From positions 28,896,117-28,960,116 of the forward strand of contig CM060174.1 in NCBI GenBank assembly GCA_030549775.1: a DNA stretch of 64,000 nt, read 5' to 3'. Each line of letters opens with the position of its first letter. Within the stretch, counting starts at the first letter, position 1. The translations under genes and the position numbers were made by a program. Shown here in pieces: positions 1 to 10,815 of this stretch. Source of the DNA: Tamarix chinensis (Eukaryota > Streptophyta > Magnoliopsida > Caryophyllales > Tamaricaceae). The notes under the pieces were generated by a model. That model was not told the DNA's origin, did not search any database, and worked only from the letters and a program-made list of their open reading frames with translations.

Positions 1-108
1 TGAGGGAAAGGAAATATAACTAGACATGCTTTGTGTAATTGTTTGGATACTTAAATTGACAACCTTCCAATTACACGTAATGCATTAAATCTAGTTTAAA
101 TATAGGAG
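1..108 (+). repeat. LTR-type repeat, part left of the CACTA insertion
   Basis: This segment is the interrupted continuation of the repeat that resumes at 5718. The reverse complement of 63403-63514 matches it along its whole length with scattered substitutions, ending in the shared TATAGGAG just before the CACTA terminus. It has no coding potential and runs off the left edge. Bases 106-108 (GAG) are the left copy of the CACTA target duplication. Confidence 0.8.
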
Positions 109-138
109 CACTACAAAATAATTAACTTTTTCCAACAG
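109..138 (+). repeat. Left terminal inverted repeat of the CACTA element
   Basis: Thirty bases beginning CACTACAAAA and ending CCAACAG. They pair with 5685-5714 with two mismatches. This is the end the transposase would cut; in this superfamily it begins CACTA. Confidence 0.95.
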
Positions 139-500
139 GCCTTATCTGTTGGTAAAAGCCATATTTCTGTTGGCAAAAGTTTTTACCAACAGATATTTTT
201 TTGTGACAAATCTATGGGTAAAAACTCTGTGCTTAAAAGTTTTACCCACAGATACATAAGATCTGTTGGTATTAGTTGCTTATACCCACAGATATTTATC
301 TGTTGGTAAAATTTATACCCACAATTATATCTGAGAGTAAAAGTATTAACCATAAAATGATATCTGTGACTAAAAGTATTGTCCACAAAACAATATCCGT
401 GACTACAAGTATTGTCCACAAAACAATATCTGTGACTAAAACTATTACCCACAAAAGAAAATCTGTGACTAAAAGTAGTATCCACAAAATTATATCAGTT
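139..500. repeat. Left subterminal repeats of the CACTA element
   Basis: Repeated direct and inverted copies of a motif close to TATCTGTTGGTAAAAG or its complement ACCAACAGATA occur about every 25-40 bp, decaying rightwards into forms such as ATCTGTGACTAAAAGTA. In CACTA elements such subterminal motifs bind the accessory TNPA-type protein. The short open frames predicted here are only translations of this repeat. Confidence 0.85.
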
Positions 501-503
501 GCT

Positions 504-509
<6 letters not shown>

Positions 510-542
<33 letters not shown>
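510..542. repeat. (AT)n microsatellite
   Basis: An uninterrupted alternating TA run of about 32 bp at the inner edge of the subterminal repeats. Confidence 0.9.
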
Positions 543-546
<4 letters not shown>

Positions 547-1073
547 CTGTTAGTAAAACGACAATAATGTCCATAATACCTGTTGTAGCAATATTTACTA
601 ATAATAATAACTTATCTTTATATAAAATATAGTACACCATACATAATCATCGTTCTTTAGTTTAACTATCAAAACAATAATAGTCGTATAGGTATAATAT
701 ATATACAACTTGTAACCTATGCTAACATATAAGACATCTTCATTAACATATCAAACACCATCCTCTTCATTCCCATCCTATTTAGCATCTCCAATGACTT
801 CTGTGTCTTCAATATTTTCTTTGATAATTATCAAGATGTATTCCCTGAAAAAAAATATGCATGTAACTTAATTAGATTAATATAAATTCGCCTAGGACAT
901 TATTTAACTGGTGTGGTGTCTTTTAATATGCATGTAATTCCAAGTTTTTAACTTGCAATTTCAATTACCAATACCTGCCTTAGCTATAAAAGTCCAACAA
1001 CAATCAAATACTAGTACTAAAAATGAAGTGATTAGCACATAACCTCATTTTGAAACAACAATCAAACAAACCG
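543..1073. other. Non-coding CACTA interior
   Basis: AT-rich sequence between the left subterminal repeats and the captured WRKY fragment. I see no coding signal, RNA gene or further repeat here. Confidence 0.5.
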
Positions 1074-1262
1074 ATGGGTAGAAAAAATTACAATGATGAT
1101 AGTAGTAGAAAGAGCGGTCATTACAAGAAGATGAAGAATCAAAGATATGTGTTTTAGATAAGGAGTCAAGTTGATATACTTAATAATGGATATAGATGGA
1201 GGAAATATGGTCAATAGGCTGTTAAGAACAACAAATTTCCAAGGTATAAATATAGTATATAT
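1074..1262 (+). pseudogene. Captured WRKY transcription factor fragment (group IIc-like DNA-binding domain)
   Basis: Reading from the ATG at 1074 the frame gives a basic stretch (KKMKNQRYVF), a stop, then IRSQVDILNNGYRWRKYGQ followed by a stop and AVKNNKFPR. The hallmark WRKYGQ is at 1197-1214. The final lysine of WRKYGQK is followed here by the neighbouring AVKNNKFPR only if the TAG at 1215 replaces a lysine codon. WRKY proteins bind W-box DNA, and group IIc members share this RSQVDILDDGYRWRKYGQK context. The C2H2 zinc-finger half that should follow is not recognisable after about 1262, so the fragment cannot make a working domain. It lies inside the CACTA element, in opposite orientation to the ZYP1 fragment 190 bp downstream, which suggests independent capture. 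Confidence 0.85.
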
Positions 1263-1451
1263 TATGTAGGCGTAGTTGCCGCTAGCAATCCGCTAAAAGT
1301 ATGTTTAAGCTACTGAGTATGAGGAATAGAGGACATTAATAAAAATGTAAAGTAATGAAAATACTTGTTATGGTATCAAATAAGTAAAGCAAGATTTGCA
1401 GGGTAGAGAGCAGTGGAAAGTAGGAACAATGTGTATCTTTCCAAAGCATAC

Positions 1452-2230
1452 CAAAGCGCTGTGTTCCTCCTGAATTTTCTCAAAGTGCTGCCGTGAATCT
1501 TCATTGCATTTCTCAAGTCTAGCTTCGCATTTCTTCTCCATTTCTACTACAATTTTGTCAGCCTGAAGAACAAACAACCTTTAATGCATGTGTCCACCAA
1601 ACAGTACAATAAAAAGTCATGGAAAACAAGGCAAACCTTTTTTTTCTCATGGTTAATGATCTCTTGCTTTTCTACCTCATACTTCTTCTTGATGTCATTT
1701 ATGGCCTGTTTAAAGAGTTATCATAGCAGCAAAAAACAATATGGAACTACTAAATTTAGATTTGCATTGAGGTTTAACATAGGTCGCACCTGATCATTCT
1801 CTGAGATATCTCCTTCAAATGTCGTGACAATTCTAACTGTTTACTCTAGCAACGAATCATACTGCTTCTTAGCTTCCCCAAGTTTACTTTCTGAAGCTGC
1901 CAACAATGCTTGAATCTAGAAAAAATAATAATTATTGAAATAGTCCTATGCTCGTCAAGTTATTTTCCACAAAAATGCAATGACCTTGGCTCGTTGCTCT
2001 TCAAGTTGTTTCTCCCTTTCAGTATACTGCAGAATGAGTTGCTCTTTTTCTTCCAACATATTGTAGAAATTGATGGCCTGCTTCTCTAAAGCATCAACTT
2101 GTTGGCTCTGCTTTGCAATCTCCTTTTGCAATAAGTCAGTGTCCTCCTTCTTATGTATCTGTGCCTTTAGTCTCTCTATAATCTGCTTGTTCTCAGATTC
2201 TACTGTTGACAACTTCAGGTTGAGATCCTC
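1452..2230 (-). pseudogene. ZYP1: Captured fragment of ZYP1 (synaptonemal complex transverse filament protein), four exons with introns
   Basis: Four coiled-coil exons are readable on the minus strand with AG/GT borders: 2230-1985 (82 codons, starting EDLNLKLSTVESENKQ), 1915-1790 (starting IQALLAASESKLGEAKKQYD), 1705-1637 (AINDIKKKYEVEKQEIINHE), 1562-1452 (ADKIVVEMEKKCEARL to EEHSAL). Order, spacing and heptad-rich content match the central coil of plant ZYP1, the protein that bridges homologous chromosomes in meiosis. The second exon has a two-base loss after the LLE codons and a further single-base loss near its end, so the frame is broken. No start, N-terminus or C-terminus is present. Retained introns show that genomic DNA was captured, not a cDNA. 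A different SMC-like coiled coil is possible but fits less well. Confidence 0.82.
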
Positions 2231-3550
2231 CTGAAAGGTTAAGAATGTAGTGTGAGCATGATATTAAGGTTTGCTTAATTGTTTTAAGAAGGTTTTATGG
2301 TTGTAAAAGGAGATAATGCAGTATAATGATATTATATGAGAATCTTCAAGAGCAAAACCGAAAGGACCAACTCCATAACGCATGACCAAGAAGCTATCAA
2401 ACCCTAAAGCTACTGTTATGGTAATCTATAAATGAAATAGGTAAAATAATAGGATATATTATACAGTAAACTTTATTAGCTATCAGTGTATCTAGCATGA
2501 AGACATCCAAGATTCAGCATGCTCATTCTTGATATTCATTCCTTAGGTTGGTCAAGTTACATACATTCAAATGTACTACCTTGAGGTAGAGTACAATACC
2601 ATGATATATCTCTTGATTAAGTGAGCTAATGTAACATATATAAAGTAGGGCATGACATAAAACAATCTTTCAAGTAGCCAATTCAAGACTATTAGATTTC
2701 AAAACAAGGGTTTCAAAGCCCAAGACACAAAATTGGATAGTTCGAAACAATTAATTTCAATTAAAGGTGTTACGATGCAATTAATACCATTTCAATTATT
2801 TCTATATATTCAAGTTAAGAAAAATAACCATACAAATGACCAACTTCATAATTTCACTTAAAATATAGGATTTTAAGCCCGAAAATACAATTCGATTGAA
2901 TTCTATTAATTTATTTAAATTGAATGTTTAGAAATACAATTAGACATATTTTGCAACATAACATATAATCAATTGCTCAAAAATAATAAAAGAAATATCC
3001 AATTTAGCATAATTAGGATTTTTGAGCCCGGAACGCAAATCTGATCAATTCTTCCTAAAGTATATAAATTGACAGTTTGGAATTGTAATTAAATGTATTC
3101 TAATGTAATTTATATAATTAATTGAATAAAACAACCCGATTACACAATCTAATTTAGACCCGCAAGAGTTTTGACTCAAAAGTCCAATTTCAATCAATTT
3201 CACATAATTTTCCTAAATCAATACTTTTGATATGAAATTAAATACATTTCAAAAGATATTATAAAATCAGTTGAGTAAAAAAACTCAATTATACAATCCA
3301 ATTCCATTACACACGAAAAATTTCTCAAATTGACGGTTCTAGCATAAAATTAGATACATTTCAAAGCATAACGTAAAATCAATTTTCCCAAAATAGCTTA
3401 ATCGGACAAATCCAAAAAATTCAGACACAACCTGACCTAAAATCTGATTTTCACAAATCAACCAAATGTACTACAATTCACCAATCTAAATTAATCATAC
3501 AACATATATACACATAATTACACAATCAATTTAGCTTATCATAAGCTAAT
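2231..3550. other. Non-coding CACTA interior
   Basis: AT-rich sequence with no gene signal I can support. Part of it may be ZYP1 intron. From about 3300 it is shared with the second CACTA element (49310-49520), including a stretch around TAAAATTAGATACATTTCAAAG. Confidence 0.6.
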
Positions 3551-3556
3551 TCATAC

Positions 3557-3960
3557 TCAATTAATCAAAACAAGGGTTAGGGTTTTCGGAAATTTATACC
3601 AAACGAAACTAACAAATCTGAATGGGTGAAAGCCGGAGAAGATACGCCGGAGTTCGAGGATTGCTCGCCTGCAACCAGCGAGGCTCGCTGTGGCCGAAGG
3701 ATGGCAGCACAATTTGTGTTGCTGCTCGTGGCTGCTGCTGCTTCGGCTGCTGGTTGTTGCAGCTCTGGAGCTGGCAGGCACAACGGTGGCGTGCAGCTGA
3801 AGTGGCGACGTCGATGGTGGCCAACGGTTGGCTGTTGACAATGGAGGAGTTGGTGGCCACGTTGATGGGGTGCAGAGGGAAGGAGACTGACGGGAAATAA
3901 CAGAAGAGAAGGGAGAGAAGAAGAGAGAAAGGGAAAAGGAAGAGGGTCAGGGTCGGGGTC
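3557..3960 (-). pseudogene. GC-rich captured segment, probably a 5' exon of a host gene
   Basis: An abrupt GC-rich island in an AT-rich element. On the minus strand it is rich in CAG, CCA and GCC codons (Gln/Ser/Pro/Ala-rich translation), then passes through CGTTTGGTATAAATTT and AAAACCCTAACCCT into AT-rich DNA. Three overlapping frames stay open for 80-136 codons on the minus strand, so none is clearly the real one. The second CACTA element holds a related island (49690-50040) with the same flank TTTGGTATAAAT. The composition resembles the GC-rich first exon or leader of a plant gene. I do not recognise the gene. Confidence 0.5.
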
Positions 3961-4941
3961 CGGTTTTTTTTTCCCTTTCAAATACACATATATAAATAAA
4001 TACTATACATCTAAAAATATTCTTGGAAAATTTTGTCTACAAATTATTTAAAAAAAATCATTTCAAAAGGATCTGAAGGCCTAAAATAATATAAGAGTTA
4101 TATAAAGAATTTCGAAAAAAAATTTCGAAACAATTTACTAATAAGTATAAATATCTATATTATTTACAAAAATACTTTATACTTTTTAACTTTAGAAAAT
4201 ATTTATAAAATAAATTATAATAGAAAGACACTCATAAAAACTATAAATAGTTTTCAGATAAAAATAAAAGACTTATCTGAATAAAAAATTTTATTTTAAA
4301 TAAATCATTACGATTATTAAAATAAAAAATATAATAAAAAATAATATTTCAAATAAATCAAAAGAAATATTTTTATAAATTTTTGAGCGACTAAAAATAA
4401 AATAACAAATTTTCAAAAAGTCATTCATAAGCTAAAATGCAAAGAAAAAAATAAATAAGTTGTGAAAATATTTAATTTAATATTTTTTTAAGATCTTATC
4501 GACCTTGTAAAAATAAATAAATTCAAAGATAGAAATATTTACTATAGATAAAGATATTAAAAGGTTCTATAATATATAAAATTAAAGATAATATTTCAAA
4601 TACATTCGAGAAATATTCTTATAATAGTTTAAACGACTAAAAATAATTTAACACATTTTCAAAAAAGTCATTTGTAAGCCCTAAAAAAATAATTCTATTA
4701 ATAACAATTAATTATTATAATATTGACTATAATAATTATAATTTTTTTCTTACAAATAATATAATTAATTTTACTGCTAATAATAATAATATTAATTATC
4801 TAATAATATTATTAAATTAAAATTTTAAATAATAATTAGTATTATTTAAAAATATTTAATATAAAATTAATATTTTATAATGTATTATTAAGATAATATT
4901 ATCATAATTTCCAACAATTAGTAATAATATTTTTTTATTAA

Positions 4942-5014
<73 letters not shown>

Positions 5015-5454
5015 TCCTAAAATATTTATTCTTAGTAATAATTAATAAAGAATTATATTAATAAGAATAATATAAATCATTATTTTAAATAAAGTAATAA
5101 TAGTATCTAATAATTACTAATAAATTACTAATAATGTGAATGAATATTGATAATATTTATTATTATTAAGATAATATAGATTTGAATGATAATTGATAGT
5201 ATTTAATAATAAATTAATTTAATAGTAAATGGTAGTAGATATAATATATATTATTTCATTATAATTGTTAAAAGACACCATTATGAACAATATTAATATA
5301 AAAAATTAGAAATAAAATAATAATTAATAATAATATATGTAAACTATTATTTCTAATAATGACTAATGACTTAATTATTACTATTATTATATTATTATAT
5401 TAAAAAGAATAGAATTAATCATTATTAAAATTATATAAAAACAAGTATTATTGT
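3961..5454. other. AT-rich spacer of the CACTA element
   Basis: Extremely AT-rich, built mostly of A/T runs and AAT-type triplets. No coding signal is visible. Confidence 0.7.
4942..5013. repeat. (AAT)n microsatellite
   Basis: An unbroken run of about 24 AAT/TAA triplets within the AT-rich spacer. Confidence 0.95.
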
Positions 5455-5684
5455 TGAATTTTATAAATACTATTACCAACAGATATAAAAGTGGGTATTA
5501 GTTCTGTTGGTATAATGCTACCAATAACCACAGATATAAGTGATGGTAAAAGATTAGTTGGCATAACATATTAATACCAACAGATAAAAAATTTCCGTGG
5601 GAAAAACTACATTATTGCCCACAGAAAATTATCTGTTGGTATTAGTTACTTTTACCAACAGAAAAAGTATCTGTGCCTAAGTTT
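5455..5684. repeat. Right subterminal repeats of the CACTA element
   Basis: Copies of ACCAACAGATA and its complement, mirroring those at the left end. The same block, recognisable base for base in long stretches, forms the right end of the second CACTA element at 50650-50895. Confidence 0.9.
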
Positions 5685-5714
5685 CTGTTGGCAAAAGTCA
5701 ATTATTTTGTAGTG
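5685..5714 (-). repeat. Right terminal inverted repeat of the CACTA element
   Basis: Ends TTTTGTAGTG and is the inverted partner of 109-138. It is followed at once by GAG (5715-5717), the right copy of the target duplication. Confidence 0.95.
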
Positions 5715-6305
5715 GAGCCGCTTGTTGCTGCTATACTGCTAGTATTTAATAGGGTTAATATTGACGCTTTGTCGTATTAAATAATTAAGGAAAGTAATAT
5801 AAGGTGTATGGAGTTGCTTTTGGTGTACAACTTGGTCGATCTCCTTCTCATAATTAAAATATGACTTAAAAATTAATATTATATTTTGACCTAATCTAGT
5901 GGTGGATTTTGATTTCCCTAGCATATTTATCATATCTACGGTTTCCTATTATTATTATTATTATTATTTTATTTTATTTATTCCTTTTATTATTTATTTT
6001 ATTTTTATAACCCACATTAGTATTTTTCTTATTTATTTATTTTGTGTTATTTAGGATTTTTATTTTTATTTATTTTTAAGCTAGTTAGATAGAGGTAAGC
6101 CCTCTCAATCCCCGGCTTAAAATGTTACCTTTATTTACCAGTGCTACAATTGACAACAAGAGGGTTTAAATTGCGTGTTGGCTACGACCACATCATCCCT
6201 CCCCATCCTTTTCTTTCTTCTTTCTTCTTCTTCTCGTCTGAATTTTCATCATCATCATCGTCATCACTTCTCTACCTTTTTCTCCTCCTTAGCACGCCAC
6301 CAACT

Positions 6306-6318
6306 AGTATAAATACCC
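6306..6318 (+). promoter_or_regulatory. TATA box of the LTR
   Basis: AGTATAAATACCCCT followed by a CT-rich leader. The same arrangement occurs at about 35795 (+) and 26695 (-), supporting a shared LTR core promoter. Confidence 0.55.
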
Positions 6319-7639
6319 CTCCAACCCTCCATTTTATTATCATCCATCAGCTCCTCTATCTTCTTCCTCTTCTTCCTTCACCTTTCCCCTTCTTCTTCGT
6401 ACTTCTTCCCTAGTTTTAGCATCCACACTGCCTAATCCACCACCGAGTACCACCCAAGCCACCACTAGCTACCCTTTGGCCGATGGACTAACCACCAAGG
6501 TCACCCCAACCTCCCCCGATCTGTACTGGCCATCACCGTCGATTGCCGCCTCTTTTCCTTTCTTTTTCCTTTCGTTCGTTCAGAGTTTCAGAGCGCACGA
6601 CCTACTACATAGTTGTGCAAACACTCAGATACCCTACTGCACAGCCGTGCAACCCTTACACTGTTTGGCCGTGCATCTTTTTTCTCTCGGCCAGTGCTAC
6701 ACAACCGTGCAATTCCTACATTGCCCGACCGTGTGTATTTTCTTCCTTCAACCTGTTGTGCACTATTATTGCACGGCCATGCAACTCTTGCACCGCCTAG
6801 CCGTGCAATTTCCCATTTTAGCCATGTAACCTTATTTTCACCCTAAATCTTGTCCAAACACCACTAAAATTTAACTATAGCTCCACCCCACAATCTCTAC
6901 TCTCCCATACAGTTCAAGTTTCCATTTAACTCCGGTAAATTCCATTTTTACTATTCTCTACCATAATCTCCCTCTAATTTTTAACCTCTAATCCTAATCA
7001 TATTTTATCTTGTTTCATAGGTGATTTTTTCGGTGATCTCGATTGAGGTATAGGGTTTACGTGCATAGAGCCTGCTATCCTTATATATGCTTTATGTTGA
7101 GTATGTTGTATGGAATAATTTATTTATGGAAATGCTATGAAATGATCTTGAGAGAATTAAATTATGCAAGTTCGTGTTTGGGTATAATATTGAATACAAG
7201 ATACCTATGAGAAAGTAAGGATACATATCATAGTTAGGGATTTATGTGTTATTTGTATCTTAGTTTATGCTTTTGTGTTGTTATTGCATAATTTAATTAT
7301 GGAAATACTATGGAATGATAATCTTGAGAATAATGTAATTATGTAAATAAATGTTTAGGTATAATATGGGATATAAGATACCAATGGGAAACTACGGATA
7401 AACACTTTGGATAATGATTGGAAATGTACATATTTTAGGTTTTATAAAGACTTTGGGAGAGTAAAATTATCTTGATTACCCTAACGGTATTATGGTCATT
7501 TGAGGATAATTATATGGTTATAATTATGTGTTTAATTGTATGTCTTGAGTTTGGCATGATAATATACAATTAACTTTGAATAAGATATTAACCATGTAAA
7601 GTGAAATATCACTTTAGTCGGGCTGAGGTGTTTATATAG

Positions 7640-8035
7640 CTCCATTCCACCAAATAATAATAGTGGCTCAGGTGTGTGGTCCTCGAGAGGTGCTCCATTC
7701 CGTTCCACCTGATTAGGAATAGTAGGGCTTCATACTCAATATGAATGAAAATACAATTAAGAGTTAAAGTATAAATGGAAATATACTAATTATTTAAAGT
7801 GAAAGACTACGTGAGCTAGGACCAAGGTGTTGAGTTTGTTTCATCGGATAATAATAGTGGCTCGGGTGTGTTGTCCCCGAGAGGTGCGTCAGATCATTAC
7901 ACCAATTTAATAAATAGAGGAGTATTTTACTATAAGAGGTGTTGGCTTCGTTCCACCAAATAATAATAGTGGCTCGAGTGTGTTATCCTTGAGAGGTATT
8001 TCATACCGTTTCATCGATTTAAGAATAGTGGGGTC
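7640..8035 (+). repeat. LTR-internal subrepeats around AATAATAGTGGCTC
   Basis: About three imperfect copies of a unit with TTCCACC, AATAATAGTGGCTC, GGTGTGT and a GAGAGGTG ending. Related copies lie at 11440-11830 (inverted) and 43500-43850 (direct), each inside an LTR of this family. Confidence 0.75.
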
Positions 8036-8666
8036 CTTGAGTTCAATGTAAATACAAGATTAGAAAATGGCATATTTAATGAAAGACTTGGAATCAGTAG
8101 TTATCAAGCTTTATTTTATTTGTGCATGTTTGAATTATTTATAAGAATTCTTGTATTATGTGTAACCCTGCTTGACTGTACCGTTACCCTGCTTAGTACA
8201 TAGGATACTGATTATCTGTTTCATGGGTGCCACTCAATCCAATGAGTAGATTACCCAAATGTTTATGTGCAAGTCGATGAGGACCAGGTCAATATTTTAT
8301 AGCTTTTGATGCTATATATGTGGAGGAGTGATTAATTCATATTAGGGTTTGGGCTTATAGTCATCTTATTTGGATAATAGTTTTACTTGGATACCTTTTT
8401 GGACTTTTAGTTCTACGAGATCCCTTTTTTGTTATATTTTGATATTGTAATCGGAGTTAATCTCCAAGCACTTATTTGATGTATGAAAAGTTGTCTCATC
8501 TCTTTCTAATCATGTTTTAAATTTTCTAATCATTTTGCCTTGTGATTGACATAAGGATGGTGGAGTAAGCCAAACTTATGTCAATTACGGCGGTAACACC
8601 CAAATGTTTGATTATACGCTTTTGCATAAAATAAAATTTTTCAGTAGTAAATTTGGGGATGTTACA

Positions 8667-10212
8667 TATGATAAGGCATAACATGATTTTATGTGTATCA
8701 TGTGTCCTCTATGAGCTAATACGTGGTTTGATGATTGAACATTTACTTGGTTGTTTATAGGCTACGAGCATGAGGTTTGAAGTTAAATATAATGCAAGCA
8801 TAGGATGGTTTTGAGCATAATCAATATTCCTTTGTGTTTGTTAGAGTATCACATGATGTATGATGTATGCAATGATGTGTGAGCATAGAGATACGTATTT
8901 TGCTTTAACCTTGGCATGAGATTGGTAGTTCAGGTGTGTGTGATGGTTTACCTAATTCTCAAGCATGGTAGATAGGATAATTTAGTTGAGTATGTTCTTG
9001 TGTATGTTTTGATATAATAAATGTGTGGTGGAATGTATGGATTCTTCTTCAGTAATATTATTTGAGTGATATTAAGTATTACCAAATAGAGCATGAATAA
9101 CTATAGAAAGGGGTGTGCAACTTATTTGAAAGAGTTATAAAGTGGTTATTCAAAATGAAGGAATATATATATTTAGTGGGATTATTTTCCTTTATAGCGA
9201 GGATAACACCTATAGCCCATGTGGCACATGCTATATATTTAGCCTTAGTTTGGCCAATGAGTGTTCATTCAAATAGTGCTAATGCCTTATATGTTAGTTA
9301 TCCCCCTTTATACTTTATAAGTAACTTATGAGCCCCTTAGTAGGAGGGTCCATATGCCATATGCATTTTGGAATACATACCCGATGCCCTTATAACACAA
9401 GAGAGAGTTACTCGATGCCCTTATAGCACATGAGACAATTTAGTTGGATCCTTAGCCCTTTTAGCAAGGATAACTCTAGATAACCTTGTAACACTATTTT
9501 TTGGGTTGCATTTCCATATTTTAATTGAAGTGACAATTATCTGAGGTAATTCATGATATGAAAGGGATGATTCTTTCAGTAATTTCTTGTGAAAGCATGA
9601 TAAAGGAGAAATATGAACCATATAATGTGTCCTAAACTCATGTAATCGCATGTTATTCTTATTTATGTATTAGTATGGTTATCCATGATCTTATATTATA
9701 GCATGTCATTCATGTTTTATCTATTATGCCATGTATCAGAATCTATGTGGGCATGATATTGCTATGTGTTGAGTGTTGTTTACTCAATACACCATCGTAC
9801 CAATACTTTGCTTGTTTAGATGTGTATATGTAAGTACTTTGTCCCTTTAGGACTTCTATAATTATTTTAGACATTCTATAATTTTAGGATTTGTATTGCA
9901 AGTTTTTATAGTGTTGTAAATGACCATTTATATATTTGTTATTTAATTAAGATTTTTAAACACAACTTTTTTGCTGATTTATCAAAAATGATTTTTATAG
10001 CATTTTCACTACCTATATTAGCAATGTTTTGGATCTAATGATTTGTTTTTGATGTTGTTTCAAGTTTTATTGGATAGGTTTTTAGCCTTACTCCTATAAT
10101 GAGATAGATAATGGGCATCCATCTTATGTTAGGTATGGCAGTAATTCTCCTTGTCTTTATATTTGCTTCTACACTCTTTATTCTTTTAAGCAAGATTTTT
10201 TGAGGGTGAAAA
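8667..10212 (+). mobile_element. Further LTR-derived sequence
   Basis: No gene is seen. The last part (10080-10212) repeats the LTR 3' signature, with AGATAGATAATGGGCATC, CATCTTATGTTAGGTATGG and a GGTGTTATAG end. The short frames at 9113-9651 have no recognisable domain. I read this as a second, older LTR fragment of the same superfamily in the same orientation. Confidence 0.5.
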
Positions 10213-10815
10213 TGCCGGTGTTATAGCTATGGTCTTTGCCATAAAGATTTGAATACATTAACTGTATAAGATATAATGTGAATTTAATATTGACCATAAA
10301 GGCCTCAAATACATCTTCACTCAGCAGGAGTTGAATATGAAGTAGAGGAGATGAACTAAATTAGTTAAGGACTAGAATCTCGAGTTAACTTATCTTGAGG
10401 GTAAGTCTATCATAGTGACAGATGTGCTGAGTAGGAATACACCACATTCTCTTAGTTCCATGGTAGTGTACAAGAAAATTGTTAGAGGAGTTGGGGTAGA
10501 ATAGTATTTTACTAAATATATAAGGTGATTTGAAGATCCTAATAAGTGATTTGACAATCATGCTTACTATATTTGATGAAATCCGAGCCAAAAAACCTAG
10601 AGATGTAAAGCTTGAGTGGATGTAATGGAAGATACAAGTTGGTAGAGTAGAGGATTTTCATAATCATGAGGATGGTAGTATTAGATACAGAGGTAGATGG
10701 TGTGTGCCCAAAAGTTGCACTAAGTTGAAGCACTGTATCATGGAGGAGGCTCATTATACTCCTTATTCCATTTACCTTCGAGGGGATAAGTTACATAAGA
10801 AACTGAGATAATTCT
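10213..10815 (+). pseudogene. Ty3/gypsy pol scrap: RNase H end and integrase N-terminus
   Basis: In one frame the text reads GVIAMVFAIKI, then CEFNIDHKGLKYIFTQQELN, LELTYLEGKSIIVTDVLSRN (RNase H domain, ending at the DALSR-type motif). After a frame change it continues EIRAKKPRDVKLEWM and DGSIRYRGRWCVP, then MEEAHYTPYSIYLRGDKLHK, the N-terminal region of retroviral-type integrase. At least six stops interrupt it, several where tryptophan is expected (TGG to TGA or TAG). It ends four bases before a minus-strand LTR at 10819, so the LTR-bearing element probably inserted into this pol gene. These domains degrade the RNA strand and insert the cDNA in a living element. Confidence 0.88.

Larger units (their letters stand above)
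109..5714. mobile_element. Non-autonomous CACTA (En/Spm) DNA transposon, 5606 bp, complete ends
   Basis: The element starts CACTACAAAATAATT and ends with the inverted form AATTATTTTGTAGTG. The terminal inverted repeats are about 30 bp with two mismatches. It is flanked by a 3-bp direct duplication GAG (106-108 and 5715-5717), the size typical of CACTA elements. Both ends carry many subterminal copies of a motif around TACCAACAGAT. No TNP2-like transposase is visible. Instead the interior holds a WRKY fragment (+), a ZYP1 fragment (-), a GC-rich captured segment (-) and an AT-rich spacer. It would therefore need transposase supplied in trans. An inverted copy of the flanking repeat at 63.4 kb lacks the element, which confirms both boundaries to the base. 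Confidence 0.95.
5718..8666 (+). mobile_element. Long LTR of a Ty3/gypsy-type element, plus orientation
   Basis: This is the continuation of the repeat at 1-108 after the CACTA insertion. It contains a TATA box at about 6309, a C-rich leader (6190-6480), a block of subrepeats (7640-8035), and ends AATTTGGGGATGTTACA. That end matches the ends of five other LTR-type segments here (10223, 10819 inverted, 44477, about 58900, 62240 inverted). Bases 5718-6195 also match the reverse complement of 62890-63402. Predicted frames at 6141-6846 lie in the leader and are not supported as genes. No primer binding site follows 8666, so this is a solo LTR or a 3' LTR. The left end is outside the window. Confidence 0.7.

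Noticed and set aside
276..640. Overlapping open frames of 114-118 codons on both strands
   Set aside because: They are translations of CACTA subterminal repeats and the (AT)n run; the periodic peptides follow the DNA repeat.
6141..6846. Several plus-strand frames of 77-117 codons in a C-rich region, resembling a small gene
   Set aside because: They overlap in all three frames, lie just around an LTR TATA box, and repeat motifs such as GCCGTGCAA. Part is homologous to the right-edge LTR. I read this as LTR leader.
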